Notes: a model not told the origin generated them from the letters alone. A stretch of 64,000 bases of DNA from Stackebrandtia nassauensis DSM 44728 (GCF_000024545.1 NC_013947.1:1116001-1180000), one strand, 5' to 3'. Positions 34,660-47,321 are shown, counted from the first letter of the stretch. Made by a program: numbers and translations.

Positions 34660-35565
34660 GTGAACAAGTCTCGGCTCCGGGGAGCGATTCAGGCGACCGT
34701 GGGAATGCTGCTGGTCGGCTCACTCGTGGCGGTCAACGCGTCCATCAACGACTATCCGATCTACACCGCCCACGCGATCCGCTACGCGCTGGCGGCGGTG
34801 GCGCTGTGCGCGATCCTCGCGGTCCGCAAACCCGAACCGGTCAGGCTGAACCGCCGCGAGGTGGTGCTGCTGCTGGCCCTGGCGATCGGCGGGCTGGCCG
34901 TTTTCAACGTCGCCATCGCCGAGGCCACCCACTTCGCCAGCTCGGCGCTGGTGGGCACCATCGTCGGCTCCGGGCCGATCGTGATGGCCATCCTCGGTCC
35001 GCTGGTGGCCCGCAGCGGACGGCCGAGCGGGCAGGTGCTGGTCGCGGCCGTCGCGGTGACCGTCGGGACCGCCGTGGCCACCGGCCTGGGCGGCGGCGAT
35101 CCGCTGGGCGCGCTGCTGGCCGCGGTGGCGCTGGCGGGCGAGGTGTCGTTCTCGCTGTTGGCGGTGCCGCTGCTGCCGAAACTGGGCGCGCTGCGAGTGT
35201 CGGCCTACACGGCGGTCATCTCGGTGCCGCTGCTGCTGGCGGCGGGCTGGCTCATCGACGGTCCGGCGATGCTGCGCGTCCCGGACCTCGGCGAGCTGTC
35301 CGCGATCGTCTACCTCGGACTTGTCGTCACCACCGCGGGCTTCCTGCTGTGGTACGACAGCCTGCCCCGGCTGGGCCCCGACCGCGCGGGCCTGTTCGCG
35401 GGCATCATGCCGATCGGCGCGATCACCACCATGATGCTGCTGGGCCAGGGGCTGCCCAGCCCGGCCGAGGCCCTCGGGGCGGCGCTGGTCGTCGGCGGCA
35501 TCCTGTACGGCGTGCGACGGACGGCCGCCCGGGTCGGCCCCGTGGTCGCGTCGCAGAACGCGTGA
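34660..35565 (+). CDS. EamA/DMT-family transporter
   Basis: A 301-residue protein with ten predicted transmembrane helices in two EamA repeats. It is typical of drug/metabolite exporters such as RhtA/YdcZ-like amino-acid or metabolite efflux pumps. GTG 34660 is chosen because the first helix starts 15 residues in; the upstream in-frame region overlaps the MocR promoter. The divergent MocR regulator suggests export of an amino compound or vitamin B6-related metabolite. Confidence 0.9.
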   Translation: MNKSRLRGAIQATVGMLLVGSLVAVNASINDYPIYTAHAIRYALAAVALCAILAVRKPEPVRLNRREVVLLLALAIGGLAVFNVAIAEATHFASSALVGTIVGSGPIVMAILGPLVARSGRPSGQVLVAAVAVTVGTAVATGLGGGDPLGALLAAVALAGEVSFSLLAVPLLPKLGALRVSAYTAVISVPLLLAAGWLIDGPAMLRVPDLGELSAIVYLGLVVTTAGFLLWYDSLPRLGPDRAGLFAGIMPIGAITTMMLLGQGLPSPAEALGAALVVGGILYGVRRTAARVGPVVASQNA

Positions 35566-35759
35566 CGCAGCGGCGGCACCTGAGCCGAAGCGGCCGAACG
35601 CGGCGCCGCCGGTTGGCCGTCGTCGGACGATGCCGCGGCGGCGGGTCGCCGGCGGGGGCCGCGCCGAACGGTCTCGGTTCGGCCAGCCGATGGGACGGCC
35701 GTCACGCGGCTGCCGAAACCCGTACCGCGCCACCGCACCCGGGTGGTTGACTCGACACC

Positions 35760-36485
35760 GTGACCGACACACCCGCCGACCAACCGCATCCCGGCGAGCC
35801 GCACCACGAACGGCTCGGCGACAAGCTCAACTGGCTGCGCGCCGGGGTCCTGGGCGCCAACGACGGCATCGTCTCCACCGCCGGAATCGTCGTCGGTGTC
35901 GCCGGGGCCAGCACCTCGCGACTGGCGATCTTCACCGCCGGACTCGCCGCGCTGGTCGCGGGCGCGCTGTCGATGGCGGGCGGCGAGTACGTCTCGGTGT
36001 CGAGCCAGCGCGACACCGAACGCGCCATGATCCGCAAGGAGAAGCGCGAGCTCAAGACCATGCCCGAGGCGGAGGAACGCGAACTCGCCGGGCTGTATGA
36101 ACAACGTGGACTGTCGCCGGAGCTGGCCGCCGAGGTGGCCCGGGAACTGACCAAGAAGGACGCTCTGGCCGCGCACGCCGAAGTCGAGCTCGGCATCGAC
36201 CCCGATGCCCCGGCCAACCCGTGGACCGCCGCCTTCGCCTCGTTCGTGTCGTTCTCGATCGGCGCACTGCTGCCGCTGGTCGCGATCCTGCTGCCGTCGG
36301 TGTCGCTGCGCGTGGGCGCCTGCGCGGCCGCGGTCGTCCTGGCGCTCGTACTGACCGGCCTCATCAGCGCCCGGCTCGGCCAGGCGGGGCCCGGCCCCGC
36401 GATCGCCCGCAACGTCGGCATCGGCGTGGTGACGATGGCCGTCACCTACGTCGTCGGCCACCTGTTCGGGGTGGCCACGGGCTGA
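35760..36485 (+). CDS. VIT1/CCC1-family iron/manganese transporter
   Basis: A 241-residue membrane protein with five helices. TM1 holds 'GANDGIVSTAGIVVGVAGA' and TM2 'LAALVAGALSMAGGEYVSVSS'. A Glu/Lys-rich helical cytoplasmic domain (about 82-150) stands in the place of the VIT1 metal-binding domain. Three C-terminal helices follow. It likely moves Fe2+ or Mn2+ across the membrane. It starts at GTG. Its 3' end overlaps the convergent methyltransferase gene by 40 bases. Confidence 0.9.
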   Translation: MTDTPADQPHPGEPHHERLGDKLNWLRAGVLGANDGIVSTAGIVVGVAGASTSRLAIFTAGLAALVAGALSMAGGEYVSVSSQRDTERAMIRKEKRELKTMPEAEERELAGLYEQRGLSPELAAEVARELTKKDALAAHAEVELGIDPDAPANPWTAAFASFVSFSIGALLPLVAILLPSVSLRVGACAAAVVLALVLTGLISARLGQAGPGPAIARNVGIGVVTMAVTYVVGHLFGVATG

Positions 36486-37657
36486 CACAGCAGCACGACG
36501 TGCTTGCCCGCCAGCCGCGTCACCACCAGGGTCGCCTCGCCGTCCCCGGACGGCCGCAACTGGGTCCGCAGCTGCTCGGGCACCACGTCGGCGCCGCGCT
36601 TCTTGATCGTCAGCCGTCCGATTCCCCGCTGTCGCAACGCTTCCCGAAGCCTTTTCACGTGAAACGGCAGCACATCCCCGATACGGTAGGCCGTCGCGAA
36701 CGGCGTGGTCACGAGCTTGTCGGCGTACAGGTAGGCGATGCCCTCGTGCCCCAACCGCGCTTCCAGACCGTCCGCCAGCTCGGCCACCAGGTGCGCGCGG
36801 ATCACCGCCCCGTCCGGTTCGTACAGGTACTCGCCGACGTCTCCGACCTCGGCTTCGCGCTCACCGTCGCCGGTCAGTTCGGCGACGCGCGGCCCATCGG
36901 CCGCCTGCCCGGTGCCGATCACCGTCGCCCGCCGCCTCACCGCGTCGCCGAAGCCGCTCCACAATGCCGCTTCCACGACCGATCCGTCCACACTGACCCA
37001 TTCGGCCTCGGCGCCGTCGGGGATCGCCGCGTGGTCGATGCCGGGCCCCACCTTGCCCACCTTCAGCGGCACGGCCGCGGCCGCCTCCCACAACGCGGGC
37101 AGCGGCGGAACGTACCGCGCCGGATCGAAGATCCGACGGCCGTTGACCCGCCGCGCCGGGTCGGCGAACACCGCGTCCATCCCCGACAGGTCGGTCGCCA
37201 GCGCGTCGGCGCACCGCACCTCGATCCGGTCGCCCAGTCCCAGTTCCCGCGCCGAGGCCGCCGCGACGGCCGCCGTCGCCGGATCGCTGTCCACCGCCAG
37301 CACCCGTAGCCCCTGCCGCACCAACGCGAACGCGTCCGATCCGATGCCGCAGCACAGGTCGGCCACCCGCGCCGCCCCGGCCGCCGCCACCCGCCGGGCC
37401 CGCCGGTCCGACACGACCGCGCGGCTGGCCTGCTCCAGGCCGTCGCGGGTGAAGAACATCCGCGCCGCGTCCGCCCCGAACTTCGCCACCGCCGAACGCC
37501 GCGACTCGGCCTGCGTCAACGCCGCCGAGGCCAGCGCGGCGTCGTCGGTCTCACGCCGCAACGCCACCGCCGCCCGCCGCGGATCGGCCGCCAGCAGCGC
37601 GTCCGCCCGCGCCAACAGCGCCCGCCCGGTCTGAGTGTTCAAGCGCTCGATGTCCAC
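36446..37657 (-). CDS. Class I SAM methyltransferase with THUMP-like C-terminal domain
   Basis: About 403 residues. SAM motif I is 'VADLCCGIGSDAFAL', acidic motif II 'VLAVDSDPATAA', and motif IV region 'DAVFADPARR' (DPxR replacing the usual NPPY). The C-terminal THUMP-like part includes 'IGRLTIKKRGADVVPEQLR'. Homologues lie next to groES in many actinobacteria; an RNA-base substrate is suspected but unproven. The GTG at 37657 is chosen ('VDIERLNTQTGRALL'). It is divergent from groES. Confidence 0.85.
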   Translation of the reverse strand: MDIERLNTQTGRALLARADALLAADPRRAAVALRRETDDAALASAALTQAESRRSAVAKFGADAARMFFTRDGLEQASRAVVSDRRARRVAAAGAARVADLCCGIGSDAFALVRQGLRVLAVDSDPATAAVAAASARELGLGDRIEVRCADALATDLSGMDAVFADPARRVNGRRIFDPARYVPPLPALWEAAAAVPLKVGKVGPGIDHAAIPDGAEAEWVSVDGSVVEAALWSGFGDAVRRRATVIGTGQAADGPRVAELTGDGEREAEVGDVGEYLYEPDGAVIRAHLVAELADGLEARLGHEGIAYLYADKLVTTPFATAYRIGDVLPFHVKRLREALRQRGIGRLTIKKRGADVVPEQLRTQLRPSGDGEATLVVTRLAGKHVVLLCQPVATPNRWPTT

Positions 37658-37766
37658 AGCGTTATTCTGGCCGCCGGGCCCAGACGGTCCCGGAGTGAGG
37701 CCCCACCCTGCGTCTACGCCGGATTCTGGCACTCGGGCCCTGAGATTGCTAACCGTCGGAGGGCCG

Positions 37767-37793
37767 TTGGCACTCTCACGTCGAGGGTGCTAA
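37767..37793 (+). promoter_or_regulatory. CIRCE operator overlapping the groESL promoter
   Basis: TTGGCACTC-N9-GGGTGCTAA matches the CIRCE consensus (TTAGCACTC-N9-GAGTGCTAA) with one change in each arm. A promoter is embedded: -35 TTGGCA (37767-37772), 17-bp spacer, -10 CTAATT (37790-37795). HrcA binding would block it. hrcA itself is not in the window. Confidence 0.88.
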
Positions 37794-37875
37794 TTTGGTG
37801 GGCGGAAGCGAGCCCTTCGTTCCCCGCGACGGCGCAGGGCGAGCCCGTTGAAACCAAGACCATCCGTGTACGTAA

Positions 37876-39873
<1,998 letters not shown>

Positions 39874-39909
39874 GACCTAGGTCACATTCGCGAGAATTCT
39901 TCGCCTTAT

Positions 39910-39944
39910 CGTGGGGCGCCGCTCGAGTCGAGCGGCGCCCCACG
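39910..39944 (+). terminator. Intrinsic terminator of groESL
   Basis: A perfect 16-bp stem (CGTGGGGCGCCGCTCG and its complement) with an AGT loop lies 36 bases past groEL, followed within five bases by a CTTTT run. It is very stable and well placed. Confidence 0.85.
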
Positions 39945-40099
39945 ACGCTTTTGACCAGGCGAAACATTGCCATAACTGTGTGTAATCTCACCGCCACTCC
40001 ACAAATGCGAAAACTTTCTGCATATTCACGTCATGGGGGCAAAGGTCCTCACTCTCACTATCGAGGGACATCCTCAACCGGAGTGAAAGGTGAGGTCAC

Positions 40100-40723
40100 G
40101 TGAGAACCGTTCTGGTCTGTGTCAAGACCCCGGAATCGGCCCAGCGAATCACCGCCAGTGCCATCCGCATGGGCCTGGCTCAGGCGGTACGCACGGTGCT
40201 GACCACCGACGAAGTCCACATGCGCATGGCGACCACGCCCGCCGACGTCGTTCTGGTCGACGTCGGACTGGCCCGGCCCGACCCGGTCCAGTTCACCCGT
40301 ACCGTCCTGGCCCGCGCACCACGGGCCGGAGTGGTCCTGGTGGGGGCCGTGGATCCCCGGGTCGCGGCGATGACGGTCGCCGCCGGCGCGCGGGGGGTCG
40401 TGCGGGGCGGGGGAGAAGAGGGTGAGGACCTGGTCGTCGCGTTGACCCAGGCCATCATGCTGATCTGCCCGCGCGCGGCGGGGCTCAACGGGGGACAGCG
40501 CAGGGTACCGACCCAACGCGGCGGCCCGGTGGGGCTGACCGAGCGGGAGATGCAGGTGCTGCGGGGAATGAGCGAGGGGAAGAGCAACGCCGAGATCGGA
40601 CGCGACCTGTTCGTCTCGGAGGACACCATCAAGACGCACGCGCGCCGTCTGTTCCGCAAGCTCGGCGCCCGCGACCGGGCGCACGCGGTCGCCGAAGGCT
40701 TCCGGGGAGGAATAGTCACCTGA
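40100..40723 (+). CDS. BldM-like orphan response regulator (LuxR/FixJ class) with degenerate receiver
   Basis: A 207-residue protein. The C-terminal LuxR HTH ('LTEREMQVLRGMSEGKSNAEIG' region, then 'SEDTIKTHARRLFRKLGARDRAHAVAEGF') is close to streptomycete BldM, and the position between groEL and guaB matches the bldM locus. The receiver keeps Asp54 ('LVDVG'), but the acidic pair is replaced by Val8-Lys9 and the conserved Lys near 104 is lost ('RGGG'). Phosphorylation is therefore unlikely, consistent with atypical BldM/WhiI receivers. No kinase is adjacent. It probably acts in development as a homo- or heterodimer. The GTG start has an AGGTGAGG site upstream. Confidence 0.85.
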   Translation: MRTVLVCVKTPESAQRITASAIRMGLAQAVRTVLTTDEVHMRMATTPADVVLVDVGLARPDPVQFTRTVLARAPRAGVVLVGAVDPRVAAMTVAAGARGVVRGGGEEGEDLVVALTQAIMLICPRAAGLNGGQRRVPTQRGGPVGLTEREMQVLRGMSEGKSNAEIGRDLFVSEDTIKTHARRLFRKLGARDRAHAVAEGFRGGIVT

Positions 40724-40754
40724 ACGTTGTCAAGCCCCAATCACATGGAGGGGA

Positions 40755-40785
40755 GGGACGCCGACCGCACGGAGGTCGGCGTCCC
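40755..40785. terminator. Bidirectional terminator between BldM-like and GH3 genes
   Basis: A perfect 12-bp stem (GGGACGCCGACC / GGTCGGCGTCCC) with a 7-nt loop is followed by CTTTG. It sits between convergent genes 31 bases past one stop and 8 bases from the other. Confidence 0.75.
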
Positions 40786-40793
40786 CTTTGACG

Positions 40794-43250
40794 TCAGCTC
40801 ACGTCGGTGGTGAGGCGGATGTCCGCCACTGATCGTCCGATGTGGATCTTGTAGGGGACTTGGCGGGTGTGCCAGTCGTGGGTGTCGGTGTCCCAGACCT
40901 GCGCGGCGCGGCGCGGGATCGGGATGACGGCCTCGACGGTTTCGCCAGCCTCGGCGGTCACCGAGGCGAAACCGGCCAGCCAGCGCGCCGGGCGGTCGGC
41001 CTCGGGTTCGGCGGGGCCCAGGTAGACCTGGACGACCTCGCGGCCGGTGCGGGCGCCGGTGTTGCTCAGCCGCACCGTGACCCGGCCGAGTTCGTCCTCG
41101 TCGGCGGCGGGGGTGAGGCTCGCGTCCCGGTAGTCCCAGGTTGTGTAGCCGTGCCCGTGTCCGAACCACAGCGCCGGTTCGGCCTGGGACCGGTGCCAGC
41201 CTCGGTAGCCGATGAACACGCCCTCGTCGTAGCGCAGGGCGCCGTTCGTGGGCACGACCGTCGTCACGGGCGCGTCGGCGAGGCGTTTCGGCCAGGTGGT
41301 GGGCAGGCGTCCGCCGGGTTCGCTGACCCCGGTGAGCACGTCGGCCAGGGCGGCGCCGAACTCCTGGCCGCCGAACCAGGTCAACAGGACCGCGCGGGCC
41401 TCGTCGAGCCACGGCATCTCGACCGGTGCCCCGGCGGTGACCACGACGATGGTGTTCGGGTTGGCCGCGGCGACCCGGGAGACCAGTTCGTCCTGGCGGC
41501 CCGGCAGCTTCAGGTCGTGACGGTCGAAGCCCTCGGACTCGACCGCCTCGGTGGTGGCCGCGAACACGATCGCGACCTCGGCGGCGGTGGCCGCCGCGAC
41601 GGCCTGCTCGATGCCGGTGTCGGGATCGGGGAGCGGATCGCCGTGGCCCAGCCGGAAGGTGAGGCCCTCCAACGGTGAGTCCGCCACGTTCTCGGCGCGC
41701 ACCGACAGGGCGATCGCGACGGGGACGTCGGCGACCAGGTCGACCGAGACCCGACGTTCCGGCGGGTCGACGAACGCGGAGAACGGGTGGGCGCCTTCGG
41801 GAAGGTCGAGGCGGCCGCTGAACCGGACCTCGCCCAGCACCGACAACTCGAAGTCGCCGACGCCGCCGACGGCGAACTCGTGCCGGCCGGTCTCGGTCGG
41901 GGTGAACTCGCCCGACAACTCCACCGACGCCAGCGTCGCGAGGTCGAGGCTGGCGGGCAGGTCGCCCAGCCAGTTGACCACCCCTTCGGCGGCGGGCTCG
42001 CGGTACAGCTCGCCGCCAGCGGCGTCGCGGGCCACGATGCGCAGGTCGAAGCCCTCGCGCACCGGGGGCAGCTTGGCGCGGGCGTCCATGGCGGGCACGA
42101 AGGTCAGCCGGTCCGGGTCGTCCAGCGCCGCGCGCAGCCCGTCCAGTGGAGACACGATGTGCGGCGGGAACACCTGGGCGCTGCCGCCGCCCATGATGCG
42201 CGCCTCCTTGGCGGGCAGGCCGATGAGTGCGATGGATTCGTTGCCCGCCAACGGAAGCAGGTCACCGTCGTTCTTGGCCAGCACGAAGGAGCGGGCGGCG
42301 GCCTCGCGGGCGTGCGCGCCGCCGTCCACGGCCGCCGGGAGTGAGTCCACACTGCCGGGTGCCTCGGCCAGCGCGCCGACGCGGGCCGCCAGCCGCAGCA
42401 CCGCCCGCACCCGCTCGTCCACAACGGACTCGCTGATGTCTCCGGCGCGCACCGCCGCCGCCAGCGGTTCGCCGTAGACCGTGACCGGACCGGGCATGGC
42501 CACGTCGGTGCCGCCGGTCGCCGAACCGACGGTGTCGCGCGAGGCGGTCCAGTCGGACACGATGAAGCCGTCGAAGCCCCACTCCCCGCGCAGCACCCCG
42601 TTCTGCAGCGCCGCGTTCTCGGTCATGGTGGGGCCGTTGACCCGGTTGTACGCCGACATGACGCCCCAGGAGCCGCCGTCCTTCACCACCGTCTCGAACG
42701 GAGCCAGGTACAACTCCCGCAACACGCGTTCGTCGATGAGGTTGTCGACGGTCATCCGGTCGGTCTCGGCGTCGTTGGCCACGAAGTGCTTGACGGTGCA
42801 GGCGACCCCGCCCTCCTGGACGCCGCGCACGAAGGCGGCGGCCATGGCGCCGGTCAGCAGCGGGTCCTCGGAGAACGCCTCGAAGTGCCTGCCGCCCAAG
42901 GGGGAGCGGTGCAGGTTGATGGTCGGTGCCAGCAGCACGTGCACGCCCTTGCGGCGGGCCTCGGCGGCCAGCACGTGTCCGCTGCGGCGAGCCAGGTCGA
43001 CGTCCCAGCTGGCGGCCTGCGCGGTCGGGCTGGGTAGCGCCAGCGCCGCATCGCCGGTCCACACCAGACCCCGCACGCCGATCGGGCCGTCCGACATGAC
43101 GACCGCCGACAGTCCGATCTCGGGAACCGCCGGCAGCGACCACAGGTCGGCACCGCCGAGTACGCGGGCCTTGGTGTCCAGGTCGAGTGCCGCCAGTGCC
43201 TTGTCGACGGCGGCCTCCTGGCGCGCCCTCACATCCGATGTGGATTCCAT
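40794..43250 (-). CDS. Glycoside hydrolase family 3 beta-glucosidase-like enzyme
   Basis: An 818-residue GH3 enzyme. The N-terminal barrel has 'LLAPTINLHRSPLGGRHFEAFSED' landmarks, 'TVKHFVAND' and the nucleophile Asp in 'FIVSDW'. The alpha/beta sandwich follows, with a PA14-like insert (about 395-510), then a fibronectin III-like C-terminus ('GREVVQVYLG'). No signal peptide is seen, so it is probably cytoplasmic and acts on imported oligosaccharides. ATG 43250 has GGAG about 9 bases upstream; the longer open frame runs antisense through the DUF5319 gene. Confidence 0.92.
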   Translation of the reverse strand: MESTSDVRARQEAAVDKALAALDLDTKARVLGGADLWSLPAVPEIGLSAVVMSDGPIGVRGLVWTGDAALALPSPTAQAASWDVDLARRSGHVLAAEARRKGVHVLLAPTINLHRSPLGGRHFEAFSEDPLLTGAMAAAFVRGVQEGGVACTVKHFVANDAETDRMTVDNLIDERVLRELYLAPFETVVKDGGSWGVMSAYNRVNGPTMTENAALQNGVLRGEWGFDGFIVSDWTASRDTVGSATGGTDVAMPGPVTVYGEPLAAAVRAGDISESVVDERVRAVLRLAARVGALAEAPGSVDSLPAAVDGGAHAREAAARSFVLAKNDGDLLPLAGNESIALIGLPAKEARIMGGGSAQVFPPHIVSPLDGLRAALDDPDRLTFVPAMDARAKLPPVREGFDLRIVARDAAGGELYREPAAEGVVNWLGDLPASLDLATLASVELSGEFTPTETGRHEFAVGGVGDFELSVLGEVRFSGRLDLPEGAHPFSAFVDPPERRVSVDLVADVPVAIALSVRAENVADSPLEGLTFRLGHGDPLPDPDTGIEQAVAAATAAEVAIVFAATTEAVESEGFDRHDLKLPGRQDELVSRVAAANPNTIVVVTAGAPVEMPWLDEARAVLLTWFGGQEFGAALADVLTGVSEPGGRLPTTWPKRLADAPVTTVVPTNGALRYDEGVFIGYRGWHRSQAEPALWFGHGHGYTTWDYRDASLTPAADEDELGRVTVRLSNTGARTGREVVQVYLGPAEPEADRPARWLAGFASVTAEAGETVEAVIPIPRRAAQVWDTDTHDWHTRQVPYKIHIGRSVADIRLTTDVS

Positions 43251-43266
43251 TGTTGACGCACTCCTT

Positions 43267-43316
43267 GGCTCGCACGGTGAAAACCTCGGGTCTGTAAGTC
43301 GAGGTCGTCGCGAGCC
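43267..43316 (-). terminator. Nested hairpin between DUF5319 and GH3 genes
   Basis: Outer arms GGCTCGC / GCGAGCC enclose inner arms CCTCG / CGAGG. The element begins at the DUF5319 stop codon and ends 17 bases before the GH3 start on the minus strand. It may terminate or attenuate readthrough. Confidence 0.4.
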
Positions 43317-43705
43317 TAAGGCCTGGTGTCCTCGTCGGTGCCGCCGCCGTAGATGTCCTGCCAGCAGTCGGTGTAGCCGCGGGCGTAGTCCCAGGTCACG
43401 TAGTCCTCGGGATTGGGGTCGAAGGCGGGCTCGTGCACCCGGGGGGAGTTGTCGCCCAGCACGTGGGTGAGGTTGTTCTTGAGCAGTCCCCAGTCGAAGT
43501 AGTGCGGTTCCCGGCAGTCGGGGCACTCGACGACCAGGCCGCGAACCCCGGTGGGCTCCAGGATCTCCTGAAAGCTCTCCAGGTCGCCGAGGTCGTCCAT
43601 CAGCTCGGCGCGCTCGTTCTCGGTCAGTGGCGTCTGCGGGTCCATACCGCCGGGCCAGTGTTCGCCGGGTTCGTCCTCGAACGGGTCCTTGGGTTCGTTG
43701 GTCAC
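43316..43705 (-). CDS. DUF5319 family protein
   Basis: A 129-residue acidic protein of the actinobacterial DUF5319 family. It has 'ECPDCREPHYFDWGLLKNNL' (a CxxC pair that may bind zinc) and a C-terminal 'DYVTWDYARGYTDCWQDIY'. The function is unknown; it is regularly encoded next to guaB. I chose GTG 43705 because family similarity begins there. It is divergent from guaB. Confidence 0.85.
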   Translation of the reverse strand: MTNEPKDPFEDEPGEHWPGGMDPQTPLTENERAELMDDLGDLESFQEILEPTGVRGLVVECPDCREPHYFDWGLLKNNLTHVLGDNSPRVHEPAFDPNPEDYVTWDYARGYTDCWQDIYGGGTDEDTRP

Positions 43706-43723
43706 GAAGACACCACCACCTGA

Positions 43724-45436
<1,713 letters not shown>

Positions 45437-45473
45437 GACACTCCTGCCCGGACGAGCGAAGGTGGTGTAGGAG

Positions 45474-46592
45474 ATCAGCAAGGTTGATATCGGGGGCGGC
45501 AAGACCGCCACTCGCTCCTTTGATCTGTCCGATGTGTCACTGGTACCCAGCCGCCGGACCCGGGACGTCGACGACGTCTCCACCGACTGGCAGCTGGACG
45601 CCTACCGCTTCGGCATCCCGTGCGTGGCCCACCCCTCCGACGCGACGATGAGCCCGGCCAGCGCGGTCGCGCTGGGCAAGGGCGGCGGCCTGGGCGTCCT
45701 CAACGCCGAGGGCCTGTGGTGCCGCTACGAGGACCCGACCCCGCTGCTGGAGGAGCTGTCCGGCCTGAACGAGGCCGACGCGACCCGGCGGCTGCAGGAG
45801 GTCTACTCCGAGCCGATCAAGCCCGAGCTGATCGCGGCGCGGGTCAAGGAGATGCGCGACGGCGGCGCCACCGTGGCGCTGCGGGTCTCGCCGCAGCACT
45901 GCATCGCGCTGTCACCGGTCATCCTGGACGCCGGTGTCGACGTGCTGGTCATCCAGGGCACCATCGTCTCCGCCGAGCACGTGTCCAGTCAGGATGAACC
46001 CCTCAACCTCAAGGAGTTCATCGCCGACCTCGACCTGCCGGTCGTGGTGGGCGGCTGCACCAACTACACCACCGCGCTGCACCTGATGCGCACCGGCGCC
46101 GCCGGTGTCATCGTCGGCATCGGCGCCGACGTGTGGTCCACCACCGACGACGTGCTGGGCATCGCGGTGCCGCTGGCCTCGGCCATCGCCGACGCGGCCG
46201 CGGCCCGTCGCGACTACCTCGACGAGACCGGTGGCCGCTACGTCCACCTCATCGCCGACGGGGAGATCGAGTCCTCCGGCGAGATCGCCAAGGCCATCGC
46301 CTGCGGCGCCGACTCGGTGATGCTGGGCCGCGCCCTGGCCGCCGCGACCGAGGCACCGGCCAAGGGCGCCTGGTGGCACCCCGCCGCCAGCCACCCGAAG
46401 CTGCCCCGTGGCCTGTACTGCCCGCCCAACACCGAGATGGGCGACCCGGTGCCGATGAACGAACTGCTGCACGGCCCCGCCTCCGAGCCGTTGGGCACCC
46501 GCAACCTCTTCGGGGGTCTGCGCCGCTCCATGGCCAAGTGCGGTTATTCGAACGTCAAGGAGTTCCAGAAAGTGGAGCTCATCCTCTCTTAA
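45474..46592 (+). CDS. guaB3: GuaB3 family IMP dehydrogenase-related protein, start codon unusual
   Basis: About 372 residues, the actinobacterial GuaB3 paralogue of IMPDH without CBS domains. Core motifs are 'VPSRRTRDVDDVSTDWQLDAYRF', 'GGLGVLNAEGLWCRYEDP', 'GGCTNYTTALHLMRTG' and 'GCGADSVMLGRAL'. The usual IMPDH catalytic 'GxxCTTR' loop is altered ('GIGADVWSTTD'). The family-conserved N-terminus ('VDIGGGKTATRSFDLSDVSLV') is encoded in frame upstream of the first standard start (GTG 45534). Between the in-frame stop at 45468-45470 and that GTG there is no ATG, GTG or TTG. I therefore place the start at ATC 45474, preceded by AAGGTGG and GGAG. GTG 45534 would remove 20 conserved residues. Confidence 0.85.
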   Translation: MSKVDIGGGKTATRSFDLSDVSLVPSRRTRDVDDVSTDWQLDAYRFGIPCVAHPSDATMSPASAVALGKGGGLGVLNAEGLWCRYEDPTPLLEELSGLNEADATRRLQEVYSEPIKPELIAARVKEMRDGGATVALRVSPQHCIALSPVILDAGVDVLVIQGTIVSAEHVSSQDEPLNLKEFIADLDLPVVVGGCTNYTTALHLMRTGAAGVIVGIGADVWSTTDDVLGIAVPLASAIADAAAARRDYLDETGGRYVHLIADGEIESSGEIAKAIACGADSVMLGRALAAATEAPAKGAWWHPAASHPKLPRGLYCPPNTEMGDPVPMNELLHGPASEPLGTRNLFGGLRRSMAKCGYSNVKEFQKVELILS

Positions 46593-46607
46593 CCGAAAGG
46601 CACCGCC

Positions 46608-47267
46608 ATGGGCCGCAACGTCATTCCGCTGTCACCCGAACTGCGCGACTACATCGTCGCGCACGGAACCCCGCCCGACGAGATCCTGCGCGACCTCGCC
46701 GAAGAGACCTACGCGGCCCTGCCCGGCGCGGCCGGAATGCAGATCGGCCCGGACCAGACCTCGTTCATGTGGCTGCTGACCAAGATCATCGGCGTGCGCA
46801 ACGCCGTCGAGGTGGGCACCTTCACCGGCATGTCCTCGCTGGCGGTGGCCCGTGGCATGGAACCCGGCGGCAAGCTGATCTGCTTCGACGTGTCCGAGGA
46901 GTACACGGCGATCGCGAAACGCTACTGGGAGCGCGCGGGTCTGGCCGACAACATCGAACTGCGCATCGGCGACGCCCGCGAGGGCCTCAAACAGCTGCCG
47001 TCCGAGCCCCACCTCGACCTGGTGTTCATCGACGCCGACAAGGAGGGCTACGAGACCTACTGGGGCGAGCTGGTCCCGCGCATGCGCCCCGGCGGCGTCC
47101 TGTTGATGGACAACACGTTGTGGAGCGGCCGGGTCGTGGAGGAGAACCCGGAAGAGGAGTCGACCCGGGCGCTGAAGCGCTTCAACGACGTGGCCGCCGC
47201 CGACGACCGCGTCGACGTGGTGATGCTGCCGATCGGCGACGGCGTCACCGTCGCCCGCAAACGCTGA
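46608..47267 (+). CDS. Class I O-methyltransferase (CCoAOMT-like)
   Basis: A 219-residue SAM-dependent O-methyltransferase of the caffeoyl-CoA/catechol type. It has 'AVEVGTFTGMSSLAVARGM' (SAM motif I), 'LDLVFIDADKEGYETYW' and 'GGVLLMDNTLWSGRV' (metal-binding Asp/Asn). It methylates a catechol-like hydroxyl; the substrate is unknown. It follows guaB3 after 15 bases and may be cotranscribed. Its last codons (CGC AAA CGC TGA) form the first unit of a 17-bp tandem repeat that runs into the terminator. Confidence 0.93.
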   Translation: MGRNVIPLSPELRDYIVAHGTPPDEILRDLAEETYAALPGAAGMQIGPDQTSFMWLLTKIIGVRNAVEVGTFTGMSSLAVARGMEPGGKLICFDVSEEYTAIAKRYWERAGLADNIELRIGDAREGLKQLPSEPHLDLVFIDADKEGYETYWGELVPRMRPGGVLLMDNTLWSGRVVEENPEEESTRALKRFNDVAAADDRVDVVMLPIGDGVTVARKR

Positions 47268-47321
47268 AGCTTCGCAAACGCTGAAGCTCCGCAAACGCTG
47301 AAGCTCCGCAAACGCTGAAGC
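47256..47321 (+). repeat. Four-copy 17-bp tandem repeat covering the methyltransferase stop codon
   Basis: Unit CGCAAACGCTGAAGCTC, at 47256, 47273, 47290 and 47307 (the last is cut after 15 bases). Copy 1 contains the real stop codon. The other copies restate Arg-Lys-Arg-stop outside the gene. The last copy merges into the left arm of the terminator. Confidence 0.92.

Noticed and set aside
47256-47321. CRISPR-like array
   Set aside because: The 17-bp units are contiguous with no unique spacers.
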